A stretch of DNA of 57,060 nt from Anaerolineae bacterium. GTDB taxonomy: Bacteria > Chloroflexota > Anaerolineae > Promineifilales > Promineifilaceae. Position numbers and translations under genes: made by a program. Position 1 is the first letter of the stretch. Every line of letters starts with the position of its first letter. The DNA lies in contig JAHDWL010000020.1 in the NCBI GenBank assembly GCA_023384355.1, positions 1 to 57,060 of the forward strand, given 5' to 3'. Under the pieces are notes generated by a model. The model was not told the DNA's origin, searched no databases, and saw nothing but the letters and a program-made list of their open reading frames with translations. This document shows, piece by piece, positions 14,968 through 23,748 of this stretch.

Positions 14968-17025
14968 TTAGTCGTTAGCGGACGCCTGATCCGAAGGTTC
15001 TACCATCATATAGCCCATCATCTCAAGATGGAGGGCCGAGCAGAACTCGGTGCAGTAGTAGGAGAACACGCCATCCTGAACAGCGTCGAACTCGAAGGTC
15101 ACAACCTCACCCGGCTCAATGCTCACATGAATATTGTAATCCGGGATTGTGAAACCATGAGTAGCGTCCAGCGCGCGCTCAACATTGGTGATATGCCAGG
15201 TGACATGATCACCTTGCTTGATTTCAACGCGCTCGGGGGTGAAGTGGCTGCGAATGGCGGTCATGTAGACGGTCACGTTATTGCCGTCGCGTTCGACCCG
15301 TTCCTCACCCTGTTTGGGTGCGTCGGCGCGAACGGACTGGGTGTGCGGATCCCAGCCGACTTCCGGGTAGACATCCCATGCCTTGATCTTGTCGGCCTTG
15401 ATGATCTGGGCGTAGTGCGGTTCACCGTCGGGCAGAGGCATGTCGTAGATTAGCGGCATGTCCGTGCCTGTGCCGCTGATGTCCAGCAACTGGAAGTTCT
15501 GCGGCAGCAGCGGACCGACCGGCATGAAGCGATCGACGGCCCATTTATTCATCGCAACCAGATAATTGCCGTCGGGTGTGGTGGTGTCGCCCTCAGCGGT
15601 CGTCAAGTGGCCGATGTTGTACTGCACCGGGGTCTTGGTCACAAGCGTCCACGGCGGATCTTCGTTCAACTCGTCAAAGGAACCACCGAGCGACCAGCGA
15701 GCCACGGCCGAATCGAGGAACAGACTGGTATAGGCATAGCCCTTGTTGTCAAACTGCGTATGGAGCGGGCCAAGACCCAACTCAACCTGGGCCTCCATTA
15801 CGGAGTCGAAGTCGAGAATCGGGACGCCGTATTTGTCGGTGTCGCTCGTGCCCGCCTCGATGGCGGCCATGATCTTGTCGAAACCGAACACGGTCACATG
15901 CGGGTCCAGCTTGCCGGCCACGATGACGAATTCACCATCGGGCGTCACGTCTGATCCGTGCGGGCTTTTCGGCTCCGGCGCGAAGTAGAGCAGACCTTCA
16001 GCGATGGCGGTGTCGAGCGAGATGACGGGGAAGTCATTGATCATCTCATAATTGCCGGCGGCATAGACTTCGGCCGCCTTGTTCAAATTGATGATATGGA
16101 GAAAGTCCATGTCATTCTGGCTCGCGCCGGACTCGAAGGGCGGGTTTCCCAGTTCGACGCCGCCGGTCGCCAACTCAGTGTTGATCGAGTTACAGAAAAC
16201 CCAACCGTCGCTGACCAGCTTGCCGGAATCGCACAGGTCTTGCCAGTAAGGCGGCAATTCGATGGCGAAGGATTGGTCGACGGCGATTCGTCCAGCCTCG
16301 CGGTTGAACTTCCAGAAGGTGATCATTCCGCGATAATCGGATTCATAGTTTTCAATTGAGCTGTATTCATTGCCCAGGGGCATGCCGTATTGGCCGCCCT
16401 CGATGACCCAATCTGTATTGGGGGTGACGAAAGTGCCGCCATGGTCGCTGAGGGTAATGGGGTTCTTGACGATCTGCTTGACCTCGAAATCGCGCAGGTC
16501 GATGACCGCGACGCGAGCGTTGGCCTTGTCATTGATGAAGAGGAACTGCCCATCGTATTCACCGTTGGTCTCGCTGAGACCCGGATGATGGGTATCGGCC
16601 CAGGTCAACGGCGTGCCGTCGGCAGCCAGTCCACCCTCTGCCAACACGTTCATCGTGCCTTCAGCCCCATACCCAAAGCCTTGCCAGGGTTCAGGCGTGA
16701 AGACAGCAATTTGCTTGACAATGCGCATGGAGGGTAGGCCGATGACGTAAACCTGGCCGGATTGGCCGCCCGAGGCGAAGAGATAATATTCGTCGTGCTT
16801 GCCGCTCGGCGTGTAGGTCTTCACCGCGTTGGCGATGTCCGTCGGGGTCAGACCACGCGCCTCGGCAATCGCGTTGATATCCTCGGTTGCCCCGGCGACC
16901 TGTGCGCTGGTGTTCGCCTGCCCCGCGTTATCACGGCAGCTGACGATCAGGACGGCCATTGCCGCCATGATCATCAGCACAGTGATGAGCATGATCGGTC
17001 TGGTTGATGATCGATTGAGTCTCAT
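14968..17025 (-). CDS. nosZ: Nitrous oxide reductase, clade II (Sec-type)
   Basis: A 685-residue reductase of N2O to N2 outside the cytoplasmic membrane. The N-terminal hydrophobic stretch ends in LIVSC (lipobox-like), with no twin-arginine motif, as in clade II enzymes. CuZ histidines are visible in THHPG, SDHGG, FLHII, SPHGSD, PLHTQ and NIGHL blocks of the propeller. The C-terminal cupredoxin domain has the CuA ligands His in ATHGF, C658, C662, H666 and M669. ATG 17025 has AGGAG about 11 nt upstream; the open frame extends further without support. It heads the cluster, 204 bp downstream of the Crp/Fnr gene, behind a Fnr-type palindrome. Confidence 0.97.
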   Translation of the reverse strand: MRLNRSSTRPIMLITVLMIMAAMAVLIVSCRDNAGQANTSAQVAGATEDINAIAEARGLTPTDIANAVKTYTPSGKHDEYYLFASGGQSGQVYVIGLPSMRIVKQIAVFTPEPWQGFGYGAEGTMNVLAEGGLAADGTPLTWADTHHPGLSETNGEYDGQFLFINDKANARVAVIDLRDFEVKQIVKNPITLSDHGGTFVTPNTDWVIEGGQYGMPLGNEYSSIENYESDYRGMITFWKFNREAGRIAVDQSFAIELPPYWQDLCDSGKLVSDGWVFCNSINTELATGGVELGNPPFESGASQNDMDFLHIINLNKAAEVYAAGNYEMINDFPVISLDTAIAEGLLYFAPEPKSPHGSDVTPDGEFVIVAGKLDPHVTVFGFDKIMAAIEAGTSDTDKYGVPILDFDSVMEAQVELGLGPLHTQFDNKGYAYTSLFLDSAVARWSLGGSFDELNEDPPWTLVTKTPVQYNIGHLTTAEGDTTTPDGNYLVAMNKWAVDRFMPVGPLLPQNFQLLDISGTGTDMPLIYDMPLPDGEPHYAQIIKADKIKAWDVYPEVGWDPHTQSVRADAPKQGEERVERDGNNVTVYMTAIRSHFTPERVEIKQGDHVTWHITNVERALDATHGFTIPDYNIHVSIEPGEVVTFEFDAVQDGVFSYYCTEFCSALHLEMMGYMMVEPSDQASAND

Positions 17026-17107
17026 TTTCTTCGGTTCTCCTGTTTTGGCGCACCGATGTTTTACCGGCGCGCGGAAAGAAATAGGTAGGGTAAACGACAA
17101 TAGTGAC

Positions 17108-17150
17108 AGGATAGCCGAAAGAGCGGGCGACTTCTTTGCAATTGTGCAAA
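17108..17150 (-). promoter_or_regulatory. Candidate nosZ promoter with Fnr-family operator
   Basis: The palindrome TTTGCA-ATTG-TGCAAA (17135-17150) has the layout TTGNN-N4-NNCAA used by Fnr/Dnr-family proteins, with CA in place of the Fnr AT. A -10-like TATCCT on the minus strand (17108-17113) would put transcription start near 17101, about 41 bp from the palindrome centre. That is the spacing of an activator-dependent class II promoter. No -35 box is needed or seen. Confidence 0.6.
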
Positions 17151-17229
17151 TTGGAACAAATAACCGCCCCAATTAGGTGATTCCGGTTCGACCAAATGGG
17201 GATTCGATTTTTTATTGCCGAGAATTGGT

Positions 17230-17955
17230 TTATTCGTTGCGCGTGGTACCTGGGGGAACGATATCCTCCGCCATAACGACCAAATCATGCGCTTTGATCA
17301 AGGTGATTCGTTTGCGACCTGTGGTTATCAAACCGCCGGCCTCCCATTTGCTGAGGATGCGGCTAACGTTGTAGAGGTTTGTGCCCGTCATCTGGGCCAA
17401 GTCTTCGCGACTGATGGAAATATCGATCAGGATACCTTCATCGACACGACGACCGAATTGGCGCACCAGACGCATCAACGCTCGCGCCAACCGCCGCTCG
17501 ACCCGTTGGGTTGCGAGCTCCTGGAACCTGTTTTGCAATTGCAGGAAACGACGGCCAACCATGTTCATGCCGTTGATCGCCAGCTGCGAGTTGTCCTGCA
17601 TCAGTTCCAGCATTGTCTCCCGGCTCCAACCGACAGCAACACTCGGCTCAATGGCTTCGGCCGACAAGGGATAGGGACGTTCGTTCAACGACATGATAAT
17701 GCCGAGGCCCTCTCCTGGCCCGAAATAATCGACGATGATCTGGTTGCCGTCGTTCGTAACTTGCGACAGTTTTACCAGGCCGGAACCAATCACATAGAGC
17801 ATGTTCGAATCTTCACCCTGGTGAAAGAAAAAATTACCAGGCTGTAATTCGATCAAGCGTCCCGCAGCAATGATATCCTGGCAATCCTCCTGTGAGAGGT
17901 CGCGAAATAGGGCGCAGGATGCAATAGTCTCATTAAGATGAGGCGAGGACGACAT
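17230..17955 (-). CDS. Crp/Fnr-family transcription regulator
   Basis: A 241-residue regulator. The N-terminal cyclic-nucleotide-like beta barrel spans about residues 15-130 (FFHQGEDSNMLYVIGSGLVKL and the GEGLGI turn). A dimer helix follows, and then a winged helix with the recognition region near 181-205 (SREDLAQMTGTNLYNVSRIL). It lacks the N-terminal Cys cluster of Fnr, so it is more like Dnr/NnrR or Crp; the ligand is unknown. It lies directly upstream of nosZ on the same strand and is the obvious candidate regulator. No Shine-Dalgarno site precedes ATG 17955; a TATGAT box 9 nt upstream suggests an almost leaderless message. Confidence 0.85.
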   Translation of the reverse strand: MSSSPHLNETIASCALFRDLSQEDCQDIIAAGRLIELQPGNFFFHQGEDSNMLYVIGSGLVKLSQVTNDGNQIIVDYFGPGEGLGIIMSLNERPYPLSAEAIEPSVAVGWSRETMLELMQDNSQLAINGMNMVGRRFLQLQNRFQELATQRVERRLARALMRLVRQFGRRVDEGILIDISISREDLAQMTGTNLYNVSRILSKWEAGGLITTGRKRITLIKAHDLVVMAEDIVPPGTTRNE

Positions 17956-18159
17956 ATGGTATCAATCATAGCATATGCTGGTTGTTTATCGACATTTGCG
18001 GGCTTGCCTGCGTTTTGATCAAATTATTCCAACATGGGGGATGTTCACCCACCTTGACGCAGATGCTATGGCAGTTTATGATCCGTCTAGATCAATCCAT
18101 TGCCGGCGAAATAGGAGCATCTCGCAGTTCATGGCCGGCCAATTCAAGGAGAGTTATCG

Positions 18160-19329
18160 ATGAAACGTACATTTAAGCGCCAATTGTTGTTGATTGCCGG
18201 GGTCATATTGGCCTTGTTCCTGGTTGTCACCGGGGGGCAGTCGGCTCAAGCGCAGGACGCGCAATGGCTGGGCGAGTTCTGGAACAACCCAAATTTGCAG
18301 GGGCCAGTTGCGTTGGTGCGCTGGGAGAACACGATCGACTTCAACTGGTTCGATGGCTCGCCCGATCCACGCATTAACAGTGATAACTTCTCAGCTCGGT
18401 GGACCCGAACGGTAAACTTCCCGGCCGGAACTTATCGCTTTTACGCCACGATGGATGACGGCATGCGTATCTGGATCGACAATACCCTGGTGATCGATTC
18501 CTGGACCCACAGCCAGGAGCACACGATGACCTTCGACCGGTTCATGAACGGCAATCACGCCATCCGTATCGATTATTTTGAAGCCGGTGGGGCGGCGACC
18601 GCGCGATTTAACTGGCAATTGATAAATTCCGGTGGTGGCGGCCAATTTTTCCCCAACTGGCGGGCCGAATACTTTAACAATACGAGCCTGAGTGGTTCAC
18701 CGGCATTGGTTCGCGATGAAGCTACGGTCAGTGCTGACTGGGGTGATGGATCGCCGGGGCCGGGCGTGAACTCCGATTTCTGGTCAGCCCGCTGGTCGCG
18801 GCAATTGACAGCACGTGCCGGTCAATATCGCATCATTCTGACCAGCGATGACGGCTCGCGGCTCTTCATCAATGATCAGCTGATCATCAACAATTGGCGC
18901 GATCAGGCTCCGACCAGTATGTCGGCCGACTATTTCACCGGTGGCGGCACGTTGAATGTCCACATTGAGTTCTATGATAGTACCGGCGGGGCTTCTCTCC
19001 GCGCTGACCTGATCACCATCAGTGGCGGACTGGTAACGCCATTACCGACCCCACCGACGAGCGGTGGGTCCGGCCAGTGTACGACAGCGCCATCCGGTAT
19101 GCAGGCACAATCTATTGCCACCACCGCCCTGAACATCCGGCGCGGCCCGAGCACACAGTTCGAGACGATGGGTACGCTCGCCCCTTGCCAGATTGTGCCG
19201 CTGACCGGCTTCCGCAGCACGGATAGCGCATGGGTTCAAATTATCACCGCAAACGGCCAGACGGGTTGGGTAGCTGCTCAATACGTCCGGTTAGGCGTCC
19301 CGATGTCGTCGTTGACCCCGACGAACTAG
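18160..19329 (+). CDS. Secreted protein with two PA14-like domains and an SH3b domain
   Basis: A 389-residue precursor with a signal peptide (cut near SAQAQD, about residue 32). Two PA14-like beta domains follow (about residues 35-155 and 165-290), each with the pattern W-AEYFN/EFWNN, an SARWTR/SARWSR block, a D-DG turn (TMDDGMRIW, TSDDGSRLF) and a closing hydrophobic strand. A Pro/Thr linker then leads to a bacterial SH3 domain (LNIRRGPST to GWVAAQYVRL). PA14 domains usually bind carbohydrate and SH3b binds cell wall, so this is probably a surface or matrix protein. AAGGAGAG precedes the ATG. Its partner is unknown. Confidence 0.8.
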   Translation: MKRTFKRQLLLIAGVILALFLVVTGGQSAQAQDAQWLGEFWNNPNLQGPVALVRWENTIDFNWFDGSPDPRINSDNFSARWTRTVNFPAGTYRFYATMDDGMRIWIDNTLVIDSWTHSQEHTMTFDRFMNGNHAIRIDYFEAGGAATARFNWQLINSGGGGQFFPNWRAEYFNNTSLSGSPALVRDEATVSADWGDGSPGPGVNSDFWSARWSRQLTARAGQYRIILTSDDGSRLFINDQLIINNWRDQAPTSMSADYFTGGGTLNVHIEFYDSTGGASLRADLITISGGLVTPLPTPPTSGGSGQCTTAPSGMQAQSIATTALNIRRGPSTQFETMGTLAPCQIVPLTGFRSTDSAWVQIITANGQTGWVAAQYVRLGVPMSSLTPTN

Positions 19330-19352
19330 ACAGCTTCAGATTGACCCACTTT

Positions 19353-19384
19353 CGGCCGGTCTGATTACACGATCAGGCCGGCCG
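19353..19384 (+). terminator. Hairpin after the PA14 gene
   Basis: A 13-bp GC-rich stem with one G-U pair (CGGCCGGTCTGAT with ATCAGGCCGGCCG) and a 6-nt loop, 23 nt past the stop. The T-tract behind it is poor (ACATTTCTT), so termination may be partial. Confidence 0.6.
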
Positions 19385-19469
19385 GCCCACATTTCTTATG
19401 CCCTGGAGTACATAGTCGATTCATAAGCTGGTCCCCTTATCCACGTTCGTTCGACCGATCGTCTCAGGA

Positions 19470-21230
19470 TTGCTGCCGATGGTTTTACTGGTCATGGTCG
19501 CGGCGACTGCTACCGGTAAAACAGACGACACGCCTCGATCGATTTCGGTCTCCTCATCGCCGGCGTACGGCGTTGTATTCATCAGCTCGGCCGAAGATCG
19601 CGCACCAGGCAGCGGACGTAATGCAGATTCGATCGCCCGACAATATCAGAAAGGACTATCGACGGGGGCAGCCTGGAATCGATGGCCGCTCTATTGGTTC
19701 AACATCGAGCAAAGCCCAGGGGCTTTTGATTGGTCAACCCAGGATGCGGCCGTTCTGGATGATATAGCCCACGGTCTCAAGCTTGACGCAATCCTGCTGG
19801 GCACGCCCGGCTTTTATACGACGGGTGATGTGGCCAGAATGAGCCAGCCGCCGCGTTCCAGACCGGGCGAACTAAGCCTGGATGCCGTGGAACGCGCTAC
19901 CCCGCTCGGCCTCTATGAACCAATCTTCATGGACGGCACGGACATTCCTGGCACGGGCAAGACGCCGAACCCGGATAACAAGTGGGCCAATTTTGTGTGG
20001 CTGGCTGTGAACCGTTATAAACCGGGCGGAGTTCTGGCCCAGGCCAACAGCTGGCCCGCCGGCGTTGGCGTCACACACTGGGAGATGTGGAACGAACCCG
20101 ACCTGAACATTTTCTGGGATGCGCCACTGGAAGATTACGCCCGATTGCTCAAGGTAGGCTATCTGGTCACCAAGCAGGCCGATCCGGGCGCGCAGGTTCT
20201 TTTCGCCGGGTTGGCCAATAATTACGCCAAATTCAATTTCTACCGAGACGCGCTGGCGATATTTTCCGGCGATCCGATGGCGGCCGAGCACAACTATTTC
20301 CACGATATTCTCGCTACCCACAGCTACTTCCACGCCTGGAAGTCCTGGTACCATGTCTTTCGGGCGTCAGAGGCCATGTGTGACGAAGGGCTTGAAAAGC
20401 CGATATGGCTGAACGAGTCCGGCGTGGCGGTGTGGGATGATTACCCGGGGCCGGTCTGGGATCCGAACAGCGCGTTGCGCGCCACCGCTGAGGAGCAGGC
20501 TGCCTACGCCATCCAGTCTGCCTTTTACGCCACCTTTGCCGGCGCTGATAATATATTCCACTTCCAGCTTTACGATGGGTGCGGAAATCAGCCGGCAGGG
20601 ACAGATTTCCCGCCGCATAACGGCGAGCTATGTGATGCAAACGGGAACTACCAGGGGAAACCATGTGCCGGGGACGCAAACGGGTTGTTTACCAACCCGA
20701 CGGATATGAGTTGCTTCACGCAACACCCTCAGCCGGAATCGCCGCGCCCGGTGCTGGCTGCTTACCAGGTGTTGACGACGCACATGGTTGATGTGCGGCC
20801 GTATTGGCGGCAACGCCCCGGCGAGGCAAATGCCTGCCCCATGCAGGCCGCTAACGGCGCTATCTACATGCAGCCTCCGCAGGAGTGGGTGGCTTTCTAT
20901 CGCCCATCTACCGAAGAGCGAATCGTTGGTATGTGGACGTTATGCGGGCGGGAAGAGACAGCGATCATCGATGCCACAAGCCCGGACGGCCGCGCAACGC
21001 TGGTCTATCCCGATGGTCATACCCAGACGATCGTCGCAGTGGACGGTCATTACTCGATTGAACTGCCGGCCGCGACGAATCGTAACCCCTTTGGGTCTGA
21101 AGGTACCAACGCCATTTACCCGATAGGCGGGTCGCCGGTTATCTTGATCGAAAAAGACGATCTGGATCACCCCGACGCTCCATACCGGGTTTTTATGCCT
21201 TCTGCCTTACGAGGGGCGAAATGTCAGTAA
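19470..21230 (+). CDS. Secreted clan GH-A-type glycoside hydrolase-like protein
   Basis: About 586 residues from TTG 19470. A TIM-barrel glycosidase region (about residues 30-370) has the acid/base block EMWNEPDLN and the probable nucleophile in PIWLNESGVAVWD, as in GH39/GH5-like clan A enzymes. A C-terminal beta region follows. The substrate is not evident. The start is uncertain: ATG 19479 leaves a very short signal peptide. The frame is open back to 19416, and an ATT at 19419 behind GGAG would give a full signal peptide beginning with HKLVPLST, so the true start may be non-canonical. The acetyltransferase gene follows by 10 nt. Confidence 0.7.
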   Translation: MLPMVLLVMVAATATGKTDDTPRSISVSSSPAYGVVFISSAEDRAPGSGRNADSIARQYQKGLSTGAAWNRWPLYWFNIEQSPGAFDWSTQDAAVLDDIAHGLKLDAILLGTPGFYTTGDVARMSQPPRSRPGELSLDAVERATPLGLYEPIFMDGTDIPGTGKTPNPDNKWANFVWLAVNRYKPGGVLAQANSWPAGVGVTHWEMWNEPDLNIFWDAPLEDYARLLKVGYLVTKQADPGAQVLFAGLANNYAKFNFYRDALAIFSGDPMAAEHNYFHDILATHSYFHAWKSWYHVFRASEAMCDEGLEKPIWLNESGVAVWDDYPGPVWDPNSALRATAEEQAAYAIQSAFYATFAGADNIFHFQLYDGCGNQPAGTDFPPHNGELCDANGNYQGKPCAGDANGLFTNPTDMSCFTQHPQPESPRPVLAAYQVLTTHMVDVRPYWRQRPGEANACPMQAANGAIYMQPPQEWVAFYRPSTEERIVGMWTLCGREETAIIDATSPDGRATLVYPDGHTQTIVAVDGHYSIELPAATNRNPFGSEGTNAIYPIGGSPVILIEKDDLDHPDAPYRVFMPSALRGAKCQ

Positions 21231-21240
21231 CATCGCTAAC

Positions 21241-21825
21241 ATGAACGCAACGATTGACAAGCCGATCCTTTTTGACTTTCCCTATAGTTTTGAAACCAGC
21301 CGCCTAATCATCCGCGGTCCCCTTCCTGGTGACGCGGCGATGATTCGTCAGGCCGTTCTGGAATCACAGGAGCAACTAAAGCCTTGGATGCCCTGGGCGA
21401 CTGAGGTCCCCACAGAACAGGAATACGAGGTCAGGGTGCGCGAGGGCCGATTGAAATTTCTCGCGCGCGAGGATTTATGGATGCTGCTCCTTCTGAAAGA
21501 GAGCGGTGTGTGTGTCGGCAGCAGTGGGCTTCACAGGATCGATTGGTCAGTGCCCAAGTTCGAGATTGGTTACTGGGTGCGGACCGGCTTTTCCGGCAAG
21601 GGTTACATCACCGAGGCGGTCAACGGGATTACCGAATTCGCTTTCACTATACTTGGCGCGCGACGGGTGGAAATTCGCTGTGATGTCAGGAATGAGCGCA
21701 GCGGGGCCGTCGCTCGTCGGGCCGGTTACCCGCTGGAGGCAACCCTGCGTAATGACGCCCGCGACCATTTTGGCGGGTTACGGGACACTTATATCTTCGC
21801 CAAAATTCAACCGGACAGCGCGTAA
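21241..21825 (+). CDS. GNAT-family N-acetyltransferase (RimJ/RimL-like)
   Basis: A 194-residue acetyltransferase. The acetyl-CoA pyrophosphate loop region reads WVRTGFSGKGYITEAV, and the following VEIRCDVRNERSGAVARRAGY block is typical of RimJ/RimL relatives, which acetylate protein N-termini or small amines. The N-terminal FETSRLIIRGPLPGD matches the family opening. No ribosome binding site is visible at ATG 21241, which lies 10 nt after the glycosidase gene, so translation may be coupled. The target is unknown. Confidence 0.82.
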   Translation: MNATIDKPILFDFPYSFETSRLIIRGPLPGDAAMIRQAVLESQEQLKPWMPWATEVPTEQEYEVRVREGRLKFLAREDLWMLLLLKESGVCVGSSGLHRIDWSVPKFEIGYWVRTGFSGKGYITEAVNGITEFAFTILGARRVEIRCDVRNERSGAVARRAGYPLEATLRNDARDHFGGLRDTYIFAKIQPDSA

Positions 21826-21904
21826 TATTCGCTGTCGGTTGACCGGACGGGATGTGCCACAGGCCAACAACAGGTAGGCCTGGGACGCACTCGATTATAG
21901 AGCA

Positions 21905-23695
21905 TCACTCATCCGTGTACATGTCCTCAATCGCGTCCAGGTGCATATCATAAATCACCTTGCGCTTTAACTTGAGAGTGGGCGTCATCTCGCCGCCCTC
22001 GACGCTGAAGGGACGCGAAAGCAGGGTGAACTTGCGCACCTGCTCGACACGTGCAAATTGGGGATTGACCACCTCATCAATTTCTGCCTGAATTGCGGCG
22101 ATAACCTTCGGGTGGGTGTGCAGCTCCGCGCCTTCGATCTGGTTTGCCGCTGCAAAACGACCAGCAGCTTCCGGCTCAAGGGTCAGCAGGGCACTGAGAT
22201 ATTTCCGCCCTTCACCCACCAACACGGCATCCCCAATCAGTTCTATATTTTTCAGCGCCGCCTCGATGTTGCGCGGGGCGATGTTTTTCCCGCCGGAGGT
22301 GATGATGATGTCCTTCTTTCGACCTACGATAGAGAGGTAGCCTTCTTCATCGAAGCGGCCGAGATCGCCGGAGTGGAGCCAGCCGTCGATGAGCGTGTCG
22401 CGGGTGGCGGCCGCATCCTTGTAATAGCCTATGAAGACGTTTGGGCCGCGCATGATTACTTCCCCGTCCGGGGCCAGCTTCACCTCGCTTCCCGGCCACG
22501 CCTGACCGGTCGTACCGAACCTGGTCGCCCCCGGCCGGTTAAAGGTCGTCGGCCCGCACCCTTCGGATTGGCCGTAAACCTCGTAGATCGTCACGTCAAG
22601 TCCGCTGAAGAACTCCAGGATTTCCTTGTTTATGGCCGCAGCGCCGGACACGGCAACTCGCGTGCGACTGAAACCGAGCAAAGGTTTCACCTTGGAAAAG
22701 ACGAGCTTGTCAGCCAGCCGGTATTGAACGGCAAGCTTGCCGCCTGGTTCCTGGCCCTTGTTGCGCAGGTCGGCCACGCGACGGCCGATCGTTTGCGCCC
22801 AATCGGCAATTTTGCGCTTTGTGCCTTCAGATTCATTCAGTCGTTCACCTACGCGATTGCGAAAGCGCTCCCACACCCCCGGCACGCCGAAGAACACCGT
22901 CGGCTGAACTTCGCGCAGGTTGTCGGGTAACTGGGTCAGGGATTCGGCGAAGTAGACGCTGTAGCCGACCGTCGCCCCGGTATGGATGGTGAACATCTGC
23001 TCGGCGATATGGGATAGCGGCAGGTAGGAGAGCAGCACCTCGTTGGGGGTTAGCTGAAACAGCGCCTGGCCATTCCGCGCTGTTGAGGCCAGGTTGTGAT
23101 GAGACAACATCACCGCCTTGGGCGGGCCGGTTGTGCCGGAGGTGTAGATAAGACTGGCCAATTGCTCCATCTCGATGGCGGCGATCCGCGCGTCCAGGTC
23201 CGACTCGTCGATGGTCGTGCCGCGCTGCATGAACGTTTCCCACGTCATGGCCATGGGGTCGTCAATCGTGGTCCCGCGCATCATGATCGCCCATCGCAGG
23301 TGGGGGAGCTGGTCGCGAACTTCTTTCACTTTCGCCCATTGGGATTCATTCTCGAGGATCACCGCCGGCGCTTCGGAGTGGGCAAGGATATATTTAACCT
23401 CGGATGGGCTGTTCGTAGTGTAGATTCCCGCGCCGACCGCGCCGGCCATCATCGCTGCCAGTTGGCCGATTGCCCACTCGGGGCGATTGAAACCAAGCAT
23501 GCAGACGACATTCCCCGGCTCGATCCCCAGCGCAATGAGCGATCGGGCGGCCGCGCGTACCTGCGTTGTATATTCCTCCCAATACGTTGGTACCCATGCG
23601 CTGCCCGTCTTCTCGTAGTAAGCGGGTGCTGCCGGGCGAATCCGCCGATGTTGCAGGAACCTTTCGATGATGTTGTCACGATTGTTGGCCGTCAT
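21905..23695 (-). CDS. Long-chain fatty acid-CoA ligase (AMP-forming)
   Basis: A 596-residue acyl-CoA synthetase of the FadD15/long-chain type. The AMP-binding P-loop motif is YTSGTTGPPKAVM. Also present are the YGQSEG A5-type motif, a GWLHSGDLG A7 motif and the KKDIIITSGGKNIAPRNIE A8-A10 region, with the catalytic C-terminal domain reading LTLEPEA. It activates fatty acids to acyl-CoA at the membrane, which could feed the wax synthase-like enzyme and beta-oxidation. ATG 23695 has AGGAGAGGTGA just upstream; the frame is open to 23761 without support. It follows the metallophosphoesterase gene by 53 nt. Confidence 0.92.
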   Translation of the reverse strand: MTANNRDNIIERFLQHRRIRPAAPAYYEKTGSAWVPTYWEEYTTQVRAAARSLIALGIEPGNVVCMLGFNRPEWAIGQLAAMMAGAVGAGIYTTNSPSEVKYILAHSEAPAVILENESQWAKVKEVRDQLPHLRWAIMMRGTTIDDPMAMTWETFMQRGTTIDESDLDARIAAIEMEQLASLIYTSGTTGPPKAVMLSHHNLASTARNGQALFQLTPNEVLLSYLPLSHIAEQMFTIHTGATVGYSVYFAESLTQLPDNLREVQPTVFFGVPGVWERFRNRVGERLNESEGTKRKIADWAQTIGRRVADLRNKGQEPGGKLAVQYRLADKLVFSKVKPLLGFSRTRVAVSGAAAINKEILEFFSGLDVTIYEVYGQSEGCGPTTFNRPGATRFGTTGQAWPGSEVKLAPDGEVIMRGPNVFIGYYKDAAATRDTLIDGWLHSGDLGRFDEEGYLSIVGRKKDIIITSGGKNIAPRNIEAALKNIELIGDAVLVGEGRKYLSALLTLEPEAAGRFAAANQIEGAELHTHPKVIAAIQAEIDEVVNPQFARVEQVRKFTLLSRPFSVEGGEMTPTLKLKRKVIYDMHLDAIEDMYTDE

Positions 23696-23748
23696 TTCAC
23701 CTCTCCTGTTATTGCCACTTTCATTCTGCCAATCCGCGGAAACCTGAA

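Noticed and set aside
17135-17150. Terminator of the Crp/Fnr gene
   Set aside because: Only six A/T-rich pairs with a 4-nt loop and no T-tract; the symmetry and place fit an operator better.
17975-18163. A 62-residue frame upstream of the PA14 gene
   Set aside because: Ends in the PA14 start region, with no ribosome binding site or motif; probably leader sequence.
22058-22930. A 290-residue plus-strand open frame
   Set aside because: Antisense to the acyl-CoA ligase gene; high GC gives long chance frames. No recognisable motif.
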